A model generated the notes under the pieces. That model did no database searches. It saw nothing but the letters and a program-made list of their open reading frames with translations, and was not told the DNA's origin. 8,718 nt of DNA from Acidobacteriota bacterium (lineage in GTDB: Bacteria; Acidobacteriota; Aminicenantia; UBA2199): positions 1 to 8,718 of the forward strand of contig JAKAGC010000125.1 in NCBI GenBank assembly GCA_021817755.1, read 5' to 3'. Positions 1 through 8,232 of the stretch are shown here, piece after piece. Every line of letters starts with the position of its first letter. The first letter of the stretch is position 1. The translations under genes and the position numbers were made by a program.

Positions 1-2211
1 TATTGGTTCAGAAACCCAATCTGTTTATCCAATAAATTAATTGGCCATGGAGTATCGGGTATTTTCTCAAGTTATGAAAAACTACTAATCGCCACAGACA
101 TTGGAGGACTTTTTCTTTTTAGAAAAAAGAACAATGAATGGTTTAATACCGATAACCAATTTCAATCTGAACCGGTTAGTAAAATTTATCCTGATTGCTT
201 TGAAAATATGATTTTTGTAAAACGTGGTTCATCGGTAATTGAAATCTGGGATACATTAAACGAATTGTTAATGTCAGGAAGAATAGTAACCAGCTTTAAG
301 GAAATCTTGTCTATTCGATTAATCGAAAATTTATATAATATTGTTATATATGGAGAATGGGTAGATGGAAGTGTAGGAGCTCTTGTCTACAATATAATTA
401 ATAAGCACTTGATTACTTATTGGAACATTTTATCCAAAGAAAAAATTCTAAATGAAAAATCTGAAGAATTAGAAATAAAATACTTTCAGGAAGTAGAGAT
501 ACTAATAGCCAGTTTAAAAGAAAAAGCATTAAGAGAAGTATCTCTCAAAAACGGTTATTTAAAAAAAGGATGCAAAGAATTATCACAGATTATGGAGTCT
601 CTAGAGATTGTACCACCTCATTCATTAGTTTATATGGAGGGTGAATCGGTGGAATTCGAATGGAAAATAAAAAGTAATGATCCTGAGAGATTTCCGATTA
701 ATAAAACTTTTACAGATATTATTTCAGGTAACAAATTAGATTTCGAGTATGAAATAAAAATCGGGGATATTTTAAATGTGCAATCAGGAGTGATGAAGAT
801 AGAACACGGAACTCTTGAGATATCCATAAAATGGAAAGAAAGTTTTCTGGATTCAAAAAATATCCCTTGCGGAGATTACAACCTAAATTTTAATATCTCT
901 TTGCTAGGAGAAGAGAGACAACAGGAGGGGATATTCAAACTTAGACCAAAAAATCCTTTCAAAGGAGGTGAATCCATTAGTAAAAAAATAGGAAGTGATT
1001 ATTTATTCGTTGGACGAAAAACAGAATTAAAGATAGCATTAGAACTCATTTCTAATGGATCGAGTTTTTCAATTAAAGGGGCACGACGGATTGGGAAAAC
1101 CAGTTTCATGAATCGACTTCTTGAAATTCTTCCGGAAAATTTTATAGCTGCTTATGTCTCTTTTGAGGAATTCGAAACCAATTCATCCCATTCATTACTA
1201 TTGTCAAAAATCCAAAAGGGTTTAAATAATTTGAAGAAAACATATCCGGAAATTTATTATGAGTTCCGAGAAGAATTTGATGCATCAGGAGTATTAAAAC
1301 CATCTCTTGATTTTGAATGGTTAGTTTCCTTAGGACTCGATAGATTAAAAGAAAAATATCCCGAATTAATCATGCAAAAAATTATAGAACTGGAAAAAGA
1401 AAGAAGAAATGGTGCATCCCTAACTATTTTAATCGATAAACTCGCCGATTACCTAAAATCAATGAATTCAAAAAACAAAATCGTATTCATTATCGACGAA
1501 ATCGGGATCGTCGAAAAAAAAGGAATTAAATTAAATGAAATTTTTACCCCGTTTAGACCTATAATTGGACGGGGCAACATTGTAATAATACTCGCCGGTA
1601 TTCCATTAAATTTCCATGAATTAACAAAAGGTGCGGATTTGATAAAAGACAGTGGTTTTATGAGTTACCTTAACAAACAAATCATTCTTGGTCCACTTTC
1701 TAAGGAAGAATGTAAAGGTTTAATCCGCAATAATCTATCAAGTCGATTTAATATCGATGATAATGTTCTGGAATATGCGCTTCAATTATCAGCAATGCGT
1801 CCGGAAGATCTGCAAATCATTATGCATCAGGCACTCGAGAAAATTATCTTTGATAACTCAAGCAAAAAAATCGAACAAAATCAAGAGATAGAATATCATC
1901 ATATAGAGGCTGGGTTTAGTGAGTTACTGGAAAAAAGAGGTTGGACGTGTGCTCAGATATGGGAAAAAATCTCATTGAAAGGAAAAGACTACTTGAAAAA
2001 TAAACTAAATGCAAATGGAAAAAGCTTGAGAGAGCTTTTGGATGTGGCTTTAGATGAAGTCGATTTTAAAAATATTTGTGAAGAGGATATTGAAATATTT
2101 AAGGGATATGGTTTTACCAATCCCGATGAAAAAAGTCTGATTATCCCGGTATATTTTCAGGAATGGATCAGACAACAATACTATTTAAGACAATTTAAAA
2201 TGGAGGATTAA
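1..2211 (+). CDS. Beta-propeller/coiled-coil/STAND-type P-loop ATPase (5' end outside window)
   Basis: Predicted cytosolic sensor ATPase of the STAND type, where nucleotide-driven oligomerisation usually switches on a partner effector. The frame is open from base 1, so the first ATG inside it (208) is almost certainly internal: it has no Shine-Dalgarno, and the codons before it continue the same fold. Counting the first visible codon as 1, residues 1-145 are short beta-strand repeats with Gly/Asp turns (GGLFLF, SSVIEIWD, GALVYNI), like WD40-type propeller blades. Residues 145-203 are charged and helical, probably coiled coil. Residues 204-317 look like an Ig-like beta-sandwich. A linker (KNPF, then YLFVGRKTEL) leads into the ATPase with Walker A GARRIGKTS (360-368, bases 1078-1104), Walker B IVFIIDE (D499, E500) and a sensor-like strand NIVIILAG. 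A C-terminal region of about 100 residues is probably a winged helix. It shares an operon with a second ATPase 4 bases downstream. ATPase assignment is firm; propeller and sandwich are inferred from pattern only. Confidence 0.85.
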   Translation, partial: YWFRNPICLSNKLIGHGVSGIFSSYEKLLIATDIGGLFLFRKKNNEWFNTDNQFQSEPVSKIYPDCFENMIFVKRGSSVIEIWDTLNELLMSGRIVTSFKEILSIRLIENLYNIVIYGEWVDGSVGALVYNIINKHLITYWNILSKEKILNEKSEELEIKYFQEVEILIASLKEKALREVSLKNGYLKKGCKELSQIMESLEIVPPHSLVYMEGESVEFEWKIKSNDPERFPINKTFTDIISGNKLDFEYEIKIGDILNVQSGVMKIEHGTLEISIKWKESFLDSKNIPCGDYNLNFNISLLGEERQQEGIFKLRPKNPFKGGESISKKIGSDYLFVGRKTELKIALELISNGSSFSIKGARRIGKTSFMNRLLEILPENFIAAYVSFEEFETNSSHSLLLSKIQKGLNNLKKTYPEIYYEFREEFDASGVLKPSLDFEWLVSLGLDRLKEKYPELIMQKIIELEKERRNGASLTILIDKLADYLKSMNSKNKIVFIIDEIGIVEKKGIKLNEIFTPFRPIIGRGNIVIILAGIPLNFHELTKGADLIKDSGFMSYLNKQIILGPLSKEECKGLIRNNLSSRFNIDDNVLEYALQLSAMRPEDLQIIMHQALEKIIFDNSSKKIEQNQEIEYHHIEAGFSELLEKRGWTCAQIWEKISLKGKDYLKNKLNANGKSLRELLDVALDEVDFKNICEEDIEIFKGYGFTNPDEKSLIIPVYFQEWIRQQYYLRQFKMED
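2202..2206 (+). promoter_or_regulatory. Ribosome binding site of the second ATPase gene
   Basis: GGAGG lies inside the last codons of gene 1, nine bases before the ATG at 2216. The site is embedded in the upstream coding sequence, so translation of the two ATPases is probably coupled. Confidence 0.75.
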
Positions 2212-2215
2212 ACAT

Positions 2216-4633
2216 ATGAATTTTCGAAATTACAAAACAGATGGAAGACCCGTTGTGGATATTAATGATTATTATCGGGACGATTATGAAATGCTTCAGG
2301 ATATTTTGTCCTGCAGGTGGTCGGAAGTGATGATCGTAGGTTTACGACGATTTGGAAAAACATCTCTTCTAAAACGAATTGAAGGTTTCGTGAATCAGAG
2401 AGAAGACTACCAACAATTTCTCGAGAAAGGCTTGGAAGGGTGGAATCGCGAAATATTCGGTAATCCGCCTCGCAAAGAATTTTTTGATGAAATAAAAAAT
2501 CTTAATGCAAAGGCATTTTACCTTACATTTCTAGATCCTTATGATTATATTGAAGACAAATTACTAGATTTTTTCAAAGAACTTAGTAATAATATTCCCA
2601 TTGACACCTTTCAGCTAGAAATATTCGATAATTTTCTTCCCCCAAGATTATTCATTCTCATGGATGAATTCTCAAAACTTTCAGAAACCGGAAAGGAAGT
2701 AGAGAAAAAACGAGAACTCTTTTTAAAATTGCATCGTTCAGCTCAAAATATTGATAAGGAAATCATATTTATTATGGCTGAGCCTCCATCAATATTTTCT
2801 ACCTTTGAATCAGCCAGTGATGAGCCTTACATCGAGGAGATAAACGAGGCACTTCAAAATAGAAAAATCTTCTGGCTAAATGGTTTATCCCCGCATGAAA
2901 AATTCAATCTCTTTTGTTTAAAAAAATCAATTAACTTTGCAATAGATGTGAACGAAGGTAAAATTTCAAGTATAATTGATCAACTTAGTGGAATTCCTTT
3001 GGAGATTCAGATGGCGGGAGAATCTTTCTTTGCTCACCCGGAAAGAACTGTAGATAATATTATAAAAGATGTTGCTGAAGCTTTTGGGGGGAATTTAAAA
3101 AGTATTTTTCATACCATGAATTTGCAGCAAAGAATTTTTATACGCACACTTGTCGAATCTGAAATCGAAAGAGGCGGACTTCCATGGGAAATGTTGAAAA
3201 AAACCAGCCAAAAAATATTTGAGAGTCTTCGGAATTTCGGGATCGTAAAAAAAGAAAAGGATTCTTTAATTCATTTTACATCAGAACCTATACGCTCTAT
3301 TTTATGTGATGAAATCGGAAAACTCTCTTTAATTGTTGAGGATGAAACATTTAATAAAGAAGCTAAAATAATCTTTAAATCAGACGATGAAAAACAAAAC
3401 TTTATACCAGGCAGTGAACCCTGGGATGGGAGAATACGGATTCACCATTTTTCCGATCTGGCACTCGGAAACCTGATAAAAGGATTTAGATACAATGAAA
3501 ACTCATCCAAGTTGGATTTGTTTTCGATGAATAATAAAGAAAACCCCTTTGAAGCATATATCAAATTATTAAGAAGTCATCCAAAATTTAAGCCTCATAT
3601 TCTAATATTTACAGGAGATATTGCGATTAATCATCATAGCTATTGTTATAGGGGATTAAAAGAATTTATTGCGGAAGTAAGAGACCTGATGAGCCCATTA
3701 CCTAATCAACCGGCAGTAAATCCCAAAATACAAATATTCATAGTTCCTGGTGAAATGGATATTTCTAATACCGAAGATCGAAAATGCGATGAAAACTACC
3801 CAGATGATACATCGGATTATTGCAATTTTGTCGATTTTTTCAGAGCATTTAAAAATTACGGTTTACCACCTGAGAATGCATCTGAGAATTCTTTGGAAAA
3901 ATTAGTTACAATCGAATTACCCCCTGCCCAAGGCATACCCAGCTACAACATAGAAATTCTTCCCTTTAATTCAGCAACAATGATTTGGTCCGGCCAATCC
4001 AATTCAAGGCGTTTAGAATTGCTAAACTCCTTTAAAAAAGTTTTAGAATCCAATATTGAAGAACAGATAAAAGAGGAATTTGATAATTTCCTAGGAGAAG
4101 AAATAGGATATCTCAATTTAGAACGTTTAAAAGCAGAAACGGAAAAAAACGAAAATGTGGACGATACATTAAGAATTGCCCTTACCCATCATAATTTCAA
4201 TCCGCTTAAGATTCGAGGCAATAGTTGTACATTGGATACCTATAATGCCCATGATGCAAAGACCATTTTACTTCAAAACCGTTTCAGTATTGTTTTACAC
4301 GGTCACCAACGATTACCTATTTTTATAAAAGAGACATTATACTTAAAAGACCAGAAAGATAAAAGGGGATTAAAAACTCTCTTTATGAACGGAGCCGGTA
4401 AATTTACAGAACCCCAATTCGATGTAGATAAAACTACAGAGGAAGAAAACCTTTTCGGATCCTCATTTAATAGTTATGAAATTAGAAGAATTGATAACAG
4501 AAATGAGGAAAGAGGAAAATACAAGGGAGATTTCATCGTATATAGCACTGTTTTTTCTTTTAATAAAGAGGAAAATAAATTTACCCATGATTTTCAACCT
4601 GTAAAAGAAGAAATTTATATCGATGAGGATTGA
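2216..4633 (+). CDS. STAND-like P-loop ATPase fused to a degenerate calcineurin-type metallophosphoesterase
   Basis: An 805-residue two-part protein. Residues 1-290 form a P-loop ATPase with Walker A GLRRFGKTS (42-50) and Walker B FILMDE (D150, E151). About 295-375 looks like a winged helix. From about 405 to 735 the order and spacing of motifs match the calcineurin-like phosphoesterase fold: FSDLALG (412-418), TGD (466-468), PGEMD (511-515), THHN (657-660) and HGHQR (695-699). The family consensus is D-x-H, GD, GNH[D/E], H and GHxH. Here D414, D468, H658/H659 and H697 remain, but the His of D-x-H is Ala416, GNH has become GEM, and the last His is Arg699. Several metal ligands are therefore missing, and ordinary two-metal phosphoesterase activity is doubtful. 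The domain may bind a nucleotide or nucleic acid ligand or act as a scaffold. The start is set by GGAGG nine bases upstream. There are no membrane segments. The next gene begins two bases after this stop codon. Confidence 0.85.
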   Translation: MNFRNYKTDGRPVVDINDYYRDDYEMLQDILSCRWSEVMIVGLRRFGKTSLLKRIEGFVNQREDYQQFLEKGLEGWNREIFGNPPRKEFFDEIKNLNAKAFYLTFLDPYDYIEDKLLDFFKELSNNIPIDTFQLEIFDNFLPPRLFILMDEFSKLSETGKEVEKKRELFLKLHRSAQNIDKEIIFIMAEPPSIFSTFESASDEPYIEEINEALQNRKIFWLNGLSPHEKFNLFCLKKSINFAIDVNEGKISSIIDQLSGIPLEIQMAGESFFAHPERTVDNIIKDVAEAFGGNLKSIFHTMNLQQRIFIRTLVESEIERGGLPWEMLKKTSQKIFESLRNFGIVKKEKDSLIHFTSEPIRSILCDEIGKLSLIVEDETFNKEAKIIFKSDDEKQNFIPGSEPWDGRIRIHHFSDLALGNLIKGFRYNENSSKLDLFSMNNKENPFEAYIKLLRSHPKFKPHILIFTGDIAINHHSYCYRGLKEFIAEVRDLMSPLPNQPAVNPKIQIFIVPGEMDISNTEDRKCDENYPDDTSDYCNFVDFFRAFKNYGLPPENASENSLEKLVTIELPPAQGIPSYNIEILPFNSATMIWSGQSNSRRLELLNSFKKVLESNIEEQIKEEFDNFLGEEIGYLNLERLKAETEKNENVDDTLRIALTHHNFNPLKIRGNSCTLDTYNAHDAKTILLQNRFSIVLHGHQRLPIFIKETLYLKDQKDKRGLKTLFMNGAGKFTEPQFDVDKTTEEENLFGSSFNSYEIRRIDNRNEERGKYKGDFIVYSTVFSFNKEENKFTHDFQPVKEEIYIDED
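4625..4628 (+). promoter_or_regulatory. Ribosome binding site that decides the radical SAM start
   Basis: GAGG lies seven bases before the ATG at 4636, normal spacing. It is only one base before the in-frame TTG at 4630, which overlaps the stop of the preceding gene, so TTG is unlikely to be used. Confidence 0.65.
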
Positions 4634-4635
4634 CA

Positions 4636-5712
4636 ATGGATCAAATTCAAAAGTTAAAAATTTCATTAATGAGTAATGGGATTCAGATTTCACATGAAGC
4701 ACATATTGCAATAGCAGGGAGTGAAAATAATCCATTATCGGTTTTCGATTATGTGACCACATCAGGATTGGTGCTAATTCTTCCGGGTAAAATTTATGTA
4801 AATGCCAATTTTAAAGAAGAATCATGTAAATATTCAGAAAATATTCTGGACTTCGATAAGACATTTTTTATTCGCTCTCCCATAGGAAAGATTGAGGTTC
4901 AATATTTACCTGTTCCATCCTATATTATGAAAAAAATATCGACTGGACGCCCCGTTACCGAAATAATAATGACCCATGCAGACCGGATGCGAATATCTCC
5001 CATTCGAGGATGTAATAACCGTTGTCAATTCTGTGATATGGGAACAGCTTTTCCTTATCGGAAAGCAGGTTTAGATGAAATTCATGAAGCATTAATGATT
5101 GCCCTTTTAGATTTAACTATTGCTCCTAAACACCTTCTAATCAGCGGTGGAACTCCCATCAAAAATGATGAAGATTACATCGATTCGGTTTATAAAGAAA
5201 TTATTTCCACATGCCCAGTGCCTGTAGATGTCATGATGGCCCCCCGTGAAGACTTCGGGATATTAGAACGATTAAAAGACTGGGGTTGTAACGGACTCTC
5301 GATAAATCTCGAAATAAATGATGAACTTTTGGCTCAAAAAATTATGCCTGAAAAATTCCTATTGGGAAAAGAGGCATATCTTAAATTCATAGAACAAGCA
5401 GTAAAGATTTTTGGAAGAGGGGCAGTCCGATCGTGTCTTATACTGGGATTGGAAAGTGTCCAATCGACCCTGGAAGGAGTTAAGCTCCTGGCTCAGATCG
5501 GATGCGACCCGGTACTAAGTCCATTTAAACCTCTGAACGGGACATTATTAGCGGGATTAATGCCACCTTCACCTGAATTCCAGGAATATGTGTATACCGA
5601 AGCACAAAAAATAGTTAAGGAAAATGGAGTAATCTTAGGACCTCGATGCATCCCATGCCAACATAATACACTTACCTTTCCTGATGAAGGAAATGGTTAT
5701 TTTTTCAATTAA
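4636..5712 (+). CDS. Radical SAM enzyme (biotin synthase-like/B12-independent class)
   Basis: A 358-residue enzyme from ATG 4636, preferred over an in-frame TTG at 4630 because of ribosome binding site spacing. It should reductively cleave S-adenosylmethionine to a 5'-deoxyadenosyl radical and act on an unknown substrate. Cluster motif CNNRCQFC (C126, C130, C133) is the CxxxCxxC that holds the 4Fe-4S cluster. The SAM-contacting Gly-Gly strand is ISGGTP (G171, G172), and ILGLES (269-274) fits the later GxE-type strand. The first 110 or so residues form a beta-rich lead domain. Near the C-terminus, GPRCIPCQHN carries a CxxC pair (C338, C341) that could bind metal or an extra cluster. Overall layout recalls BioB-like proteins and, from memory only, the MSMEG_0568-type radical SAM family. 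It has none of the extended SPASM-domain cysteine pattern of many peptide-modifying enzymes. The ATP-grasp gene starts 20 bases on, so the two probably act in one pathway. Fold is certain; substrate unknown. Confidence 0.93.
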   Translation: MDQIQKLKISLMSNGIQISHEAHIAIAGSENNPLSVFDYVTTSGLVLILPGKIYVNANFKEESCKYSENILDFDKTFFIRSPIGKIEVQYLPVPSYIMKKISTGRPVTEIIMTHADRMRISPIRGCNNRCQFCDMGTAFPYRKAGLDEIHEALMIALLDLTIAPKHLLISGGTPIKNDEDYIDSVYKEIISTCPVPVDVMMAPREDFGILERLKDWGCNGLSINLEINDELLAQKIMPEKFLLGKEAYLKFIEQAVKIFGRGAVRSCLILGLESVQSTLEGVKLLAQIGCDPVLSPFKPLNGTLLAGLMPPSPEFQEYVYTEAQKIVKENGVILGPRCIPCQHNTLTFPDEGNGYFFN

Positions 5713-5721
5713 TTACTACAC

Positions 5722-5728
5722 AAGGAGG
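5722..5728 (+). promoter_or_regulatory. Strong ribosome binding site of the ATP-grasp gene
   Basis: AAGGAGG, a full-length Shine-Dalgarno, sits four bases before the ATG at 5733 in the 20-base gap after the radical SAM stop. It supports that ATG and suggests independent, efficient initiation. Confidence 0.8.
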
Positions 5729-5732
5729 ATAA

Positions 5733-7052
5733 ATGACTTTCGATTTTAATAAACGTACAAAACAAATCCGTGAAGCTGTTGGAACCAGATGTTTGTGCTG
5801 GTTTGGAGTTAGGGGTATAGATGCTCTTCCACTTGGAAACTATGGAAGGCTATCCCATGTTTATAGCCAGACTGCCCCTATTTACGATGGATTCGATATT
5901 TATGAAAAAAGCCTGGAAAGTATATTAATGCGGCGCGTTGATTTGAATACCTATGATATCGATTTCGACCTGGAACACTATACACTTGATTTTAAACGAA
6001 CAGTTCTTTTCGGGGTAAAAGAAAAAATGATACTGGTTCCTTATCGTCCTCAAGAATTTTTATCATCAATTTACTTTCCTCACCAGGAATCAATTCATTA
6101 TTTTGGGTTGTTCCACAAATTCCAGAGAACATTCGAACATAAACCTTGGGTAGAAAAATCATTAAAAGATTCCGGACTTTGCGTTATACCCTGGGAATAT
6201 GTTCGAAATATTGAGAGAGATATGGTGAAAGAAAAAATATCGAAAGGAAAAGCATTACTCATACGACCTCCCTATTCAAGTGGAGGAGCCGGGTATTCGA
6301 TCATCAGGGAATTAGAGGATATATTTACCAATCCGGTTAGTGCATCCGATGATGGTTTTTTCTCGATTGCGCCTTATTTTCAAGACTCCATACCTTTTAA
6401 TATCAATGGATGTATTTATAAAGATGGAAGTGTAAGGATATTCTTACCATCATATCAATTAATCGGAATAAAAGAATTAACGACTCGTCCTCTAGGGTAT
6501 TGTGGTAATGATTTCGGTACAGTTAAACAAATGGATAAAAAAATTATTGATGGAATTGAAGAGATAGCAATAAAAGTTGGGTCCTGGTTAGCGAGGAAAG
6601 AATATCTCGGAATTTTTGGCGCAGATTTGCTAGTTGAACAGGGCCAAGTGTATCTGGTTGAAATTAATCCGAGATTTCAGGGATCTACACTTTTATCATC
6701 ACAACTTTCAGCAGAGGCTGGAGATGGAGATCCATATGGAGAACATCTCGCTGCATTTCTTGGTTTGGAAGCCCCAAAACTTTCACCACTATGGGATCGG
6801 GTGACACATATGGGGAATGATTCCCAGGTAGTGGCTTACAATACATCACCCAGGGAAATATCATTAAATATCCACGCAATAGAAGAATTATCCACTGATT
6901 TTAATGGAATACCAAACAAATATGTTCATGTAGCAGCAGAAGGAATGATTTTTAAGAAATTTTTCAACCACAGTGTTACCAATAATGGATATACTCTTTT
7001 TCCTGAGGTTTCTTCCGCTTTAAAGAAGGAGCTGTCCACTCTAATTAAGTAG
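5733..7052 (+). CDS. ATP-grasp ligase
   Basis: A 439-residue enzyme with the ATP-grasp fold. This family activates a carboxylate as acyl phosphate and joins it to an amine or thiol nucleophile. K173 in KALLIRPP and the glycine-rich loop RPPYSSGGAGYSI (178-190) form the phosphate-binding hand. D298 (FGADLL), E310 and N312 in VEINPRFQGS are the magnesium ligands and catalytic loop, with the spacing seen in D-Ala-D-Ala-type ligases. The catalytic set therefore looks intact. The N-terminal 130 residues (including FGVRGIDALPLGNYG) form a lead domain I cannot place, and residues 350-439 form a tail that may shape the acceptor site. Position directly after the radical SAM gene and 6 bases before the LRR-CHAT gene argues for a dedicated role in this system, for example amino-acid ligation to a peptide or metabolite. 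It could also be a stand-alone amide ligase; the substrate cannot be read from the sequence. Confidence 0.9.
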   Translation: MTFDFNKRTKQIREAVGTRCLCWFGVRGIDALPLGNYGRLSHVYSQTAPIYDGFDIYEKSLESILMRRVDLNTYDIDFDLEHYTLDFKRTVLFGVKEKMILVPYRPQEFLSSIYFPHQESIHYFGLFHKFQRTFEHKPWVEKSLKDSGLCVIPWEYVRNIERDMVKEKISKGKALLIRPPYSSGGAGYSIIRELEDIFTNPVSASDDGFFSIAPYFQDSIPFNINGCIYKDGSVRIFLPSYQLIGIKELTTRPLGYCGNDFGTVKQMDKKIIDGIEEIAIKVGSWLARKEYLGIFGADLLVEQGQVYLVEINPRFQGSTLLSSQLSAEAGDGDPYGEHLAAFLGLEAPKLSPLWDRVTHMGNDSQVVAYNTSPREISLNIHAIEELSTDFNGIPNKYVHVAAEGMIFKKFFNHSVTNNGYTLFPEVSSALKKELSTLIK

Positions 7053-7058
7053 GTAAAA

Positions 7059-8222
7059 ATGGGAAACGCTGATAAATTATACAAACACTTAAATAAAGAA
7101 AAAAGATTGAAACTCTCGAAAACAACAAATCAGAATCTGTTTCATAATAAACTTGGTTATTTAATAGATTCCACCGGGGATGTAATCGGCCTGAATTTAT
7201 CCGGACAGAGAATAAGGGATATTTCTTTCCTCAAAGATTATAATACAATCCAATTTCTGGATTTAAGTCACAACATGATTTTCGATATTTCCATTTTATC
7301 TCAACTGAAAAATCTTGTTCGTCTGGATATAAGTTACAATGAAATATCCGATATAACCTGTTTAAGAGAGTTAAAAATGCTAAAATGGGTGAAGATCGAA
7401 AAAAACAATATTTCTACTATCCCTCAAGATATCATGGATTGGGATTTCGAGATTATTAGCGATAATAAATTACTTATAGATTTGATACCCTTAAAAAAAT
7501 CACAATCCAGTACCGCTCCTAATAGAGATTTTACTATTTTTGATTCCACAAATTTAGAATTGCCTAATACAAAAACCAATGGAAATATGGGATTTGAGGA
7601 AGAAGAATTTGATCCATTCCCGTTGGAAAAAATGATTGTAAAAAAAATTCTTGTAGTAGCTGCTAATCCGATACATTCGGATAAGACCCGATTCGATGAA
7701 GAAATGAGGGATATCGAAAGAGCTTTGATAGAGACAAAAAACTGGCAAAAATTTGAGTTTAGAATCGCTACTGCCCTACGTCAAAGGGATCTACAACGGG
7801 AGTTAGTGGTATATAAACCAAACATAGTTCATTTTGTTGGGCACGGAACAAAAGAGGGTTTGATAGTAGAAGATGCGAATGGACTTGCAGTACTGTTTCC
7901 ATTTGAACCACTTGCCGAATTATTTAATCTCTGTTCAAAACATGTTAATTGCGTTTTTCTTAACTGCTGTTACTCTGCTTTGCAAGCTAAAGAGATAGGC
8001 AAACATATCACTTATGCAATTGGTATAAATAATACCATAAAAGACAAAGCTGCGATCGAGTTTTCCGTGGGATTTTATGTAGCATTGGGAGCAGGAAAAT
8101 CTATTAATGATGCTTTTAATTTTGGAAAGGTGGCTATTGCGACTCATTTCCCTAATGGAAAAGAGCATATGCTTCCTGTTTTATTTACAAAGCAGAAAAA
8201 TAATATAAATAAGATTAGATAA
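7059..8222 (+). CDS. Leucine-rich repeat protein with C-terminal CHAT protease domain
   Basis: A 387-residue predicted caspase-like cysteine protease. Residues 42-125 contain about four leucine-rich repeats of roughly 22 residues (GLNLSGQRIRDISFL, FLDLSHNMIFDISIL, RLDISYNEISDITCL, then a weaker WVKIEKNNISTIP), a binding surface. Residues 140-190 are a polar, acidic linker ending EEEEFDPFPLE. The CHAT domain spans about 193-378: opening strand KILVVAANP, helix with DEEMRDIERAL, then IVHFVGHG with catalytic His262 and FLNCCYS with catalytic Cys, most likely C304 by alignment to the usual NAC-S pattern (C303 sits in the Ala position). The dyad looks intact. CHAT domains are relatives of caspases and separase and act as effectors in bacterial conflict systems; the best known is the TPR-CHAT protease of type III-E CRISPR. 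Start: only a weak AGG five bases upstream, overlapping the preceding stop, so expression is probably by coupling. It is the only obvious effector in the window. Confidence 0.9.
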   Translation: MGNADKLYKHLNKEKRLKLSKTTNQNLFHNKLGYLIDSTGDVIGLNLSGQRIRDISFLKDYNTIQFLDLSHNMIFDISILSQLKNLVRLDISYNEISDITCLRELKMLKWVKIEKNNISTIPQDIMDWDFEIISDNKLLIDLIPLKKSQSSTAPNRDFTIFDSTNLELPNTKTNGNMGFEEEEFDPFPLEKMIVKKILVVAANPIHSDKTRFDEEMRDIERALIETKNWQKFEFRIATALRQRDLQRELVVYKPNIVHFVGHGTKEGLIVEDANGLAVLFPFEPLAELFNLCSKHVNCVFLNCCYSALQAKEIGKHITYAIGINNTIKDKAAIEFSVGFYVALGAGKSINDAFNFGKVAIATHFPNGKEHMLPVLFTKQKNNINKIR

Positions 8223-8232
8223 TAAAGATAAC

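Noticed and set aside
208..210. ATG as the true start of the first ATPase gene
   Set aside because: No Shine-Dalgarno before it, and the frame is open to base 1 with the same beta-repeat character, so the start lies outside the window.
4463..4762. Minus-strand open frame across the junction of the second ATPase and radical SAM genes
   Set aside because: No recognisable domain, and fully antisense to coding sequence on the + strand.
7059..8222. Association with a type III-E CRISPR system because of the CHAT domain
   Set aside because: No repeat-spacer array and no Cas-like protein are visible in the window; the sensor is LRR, not TPR.
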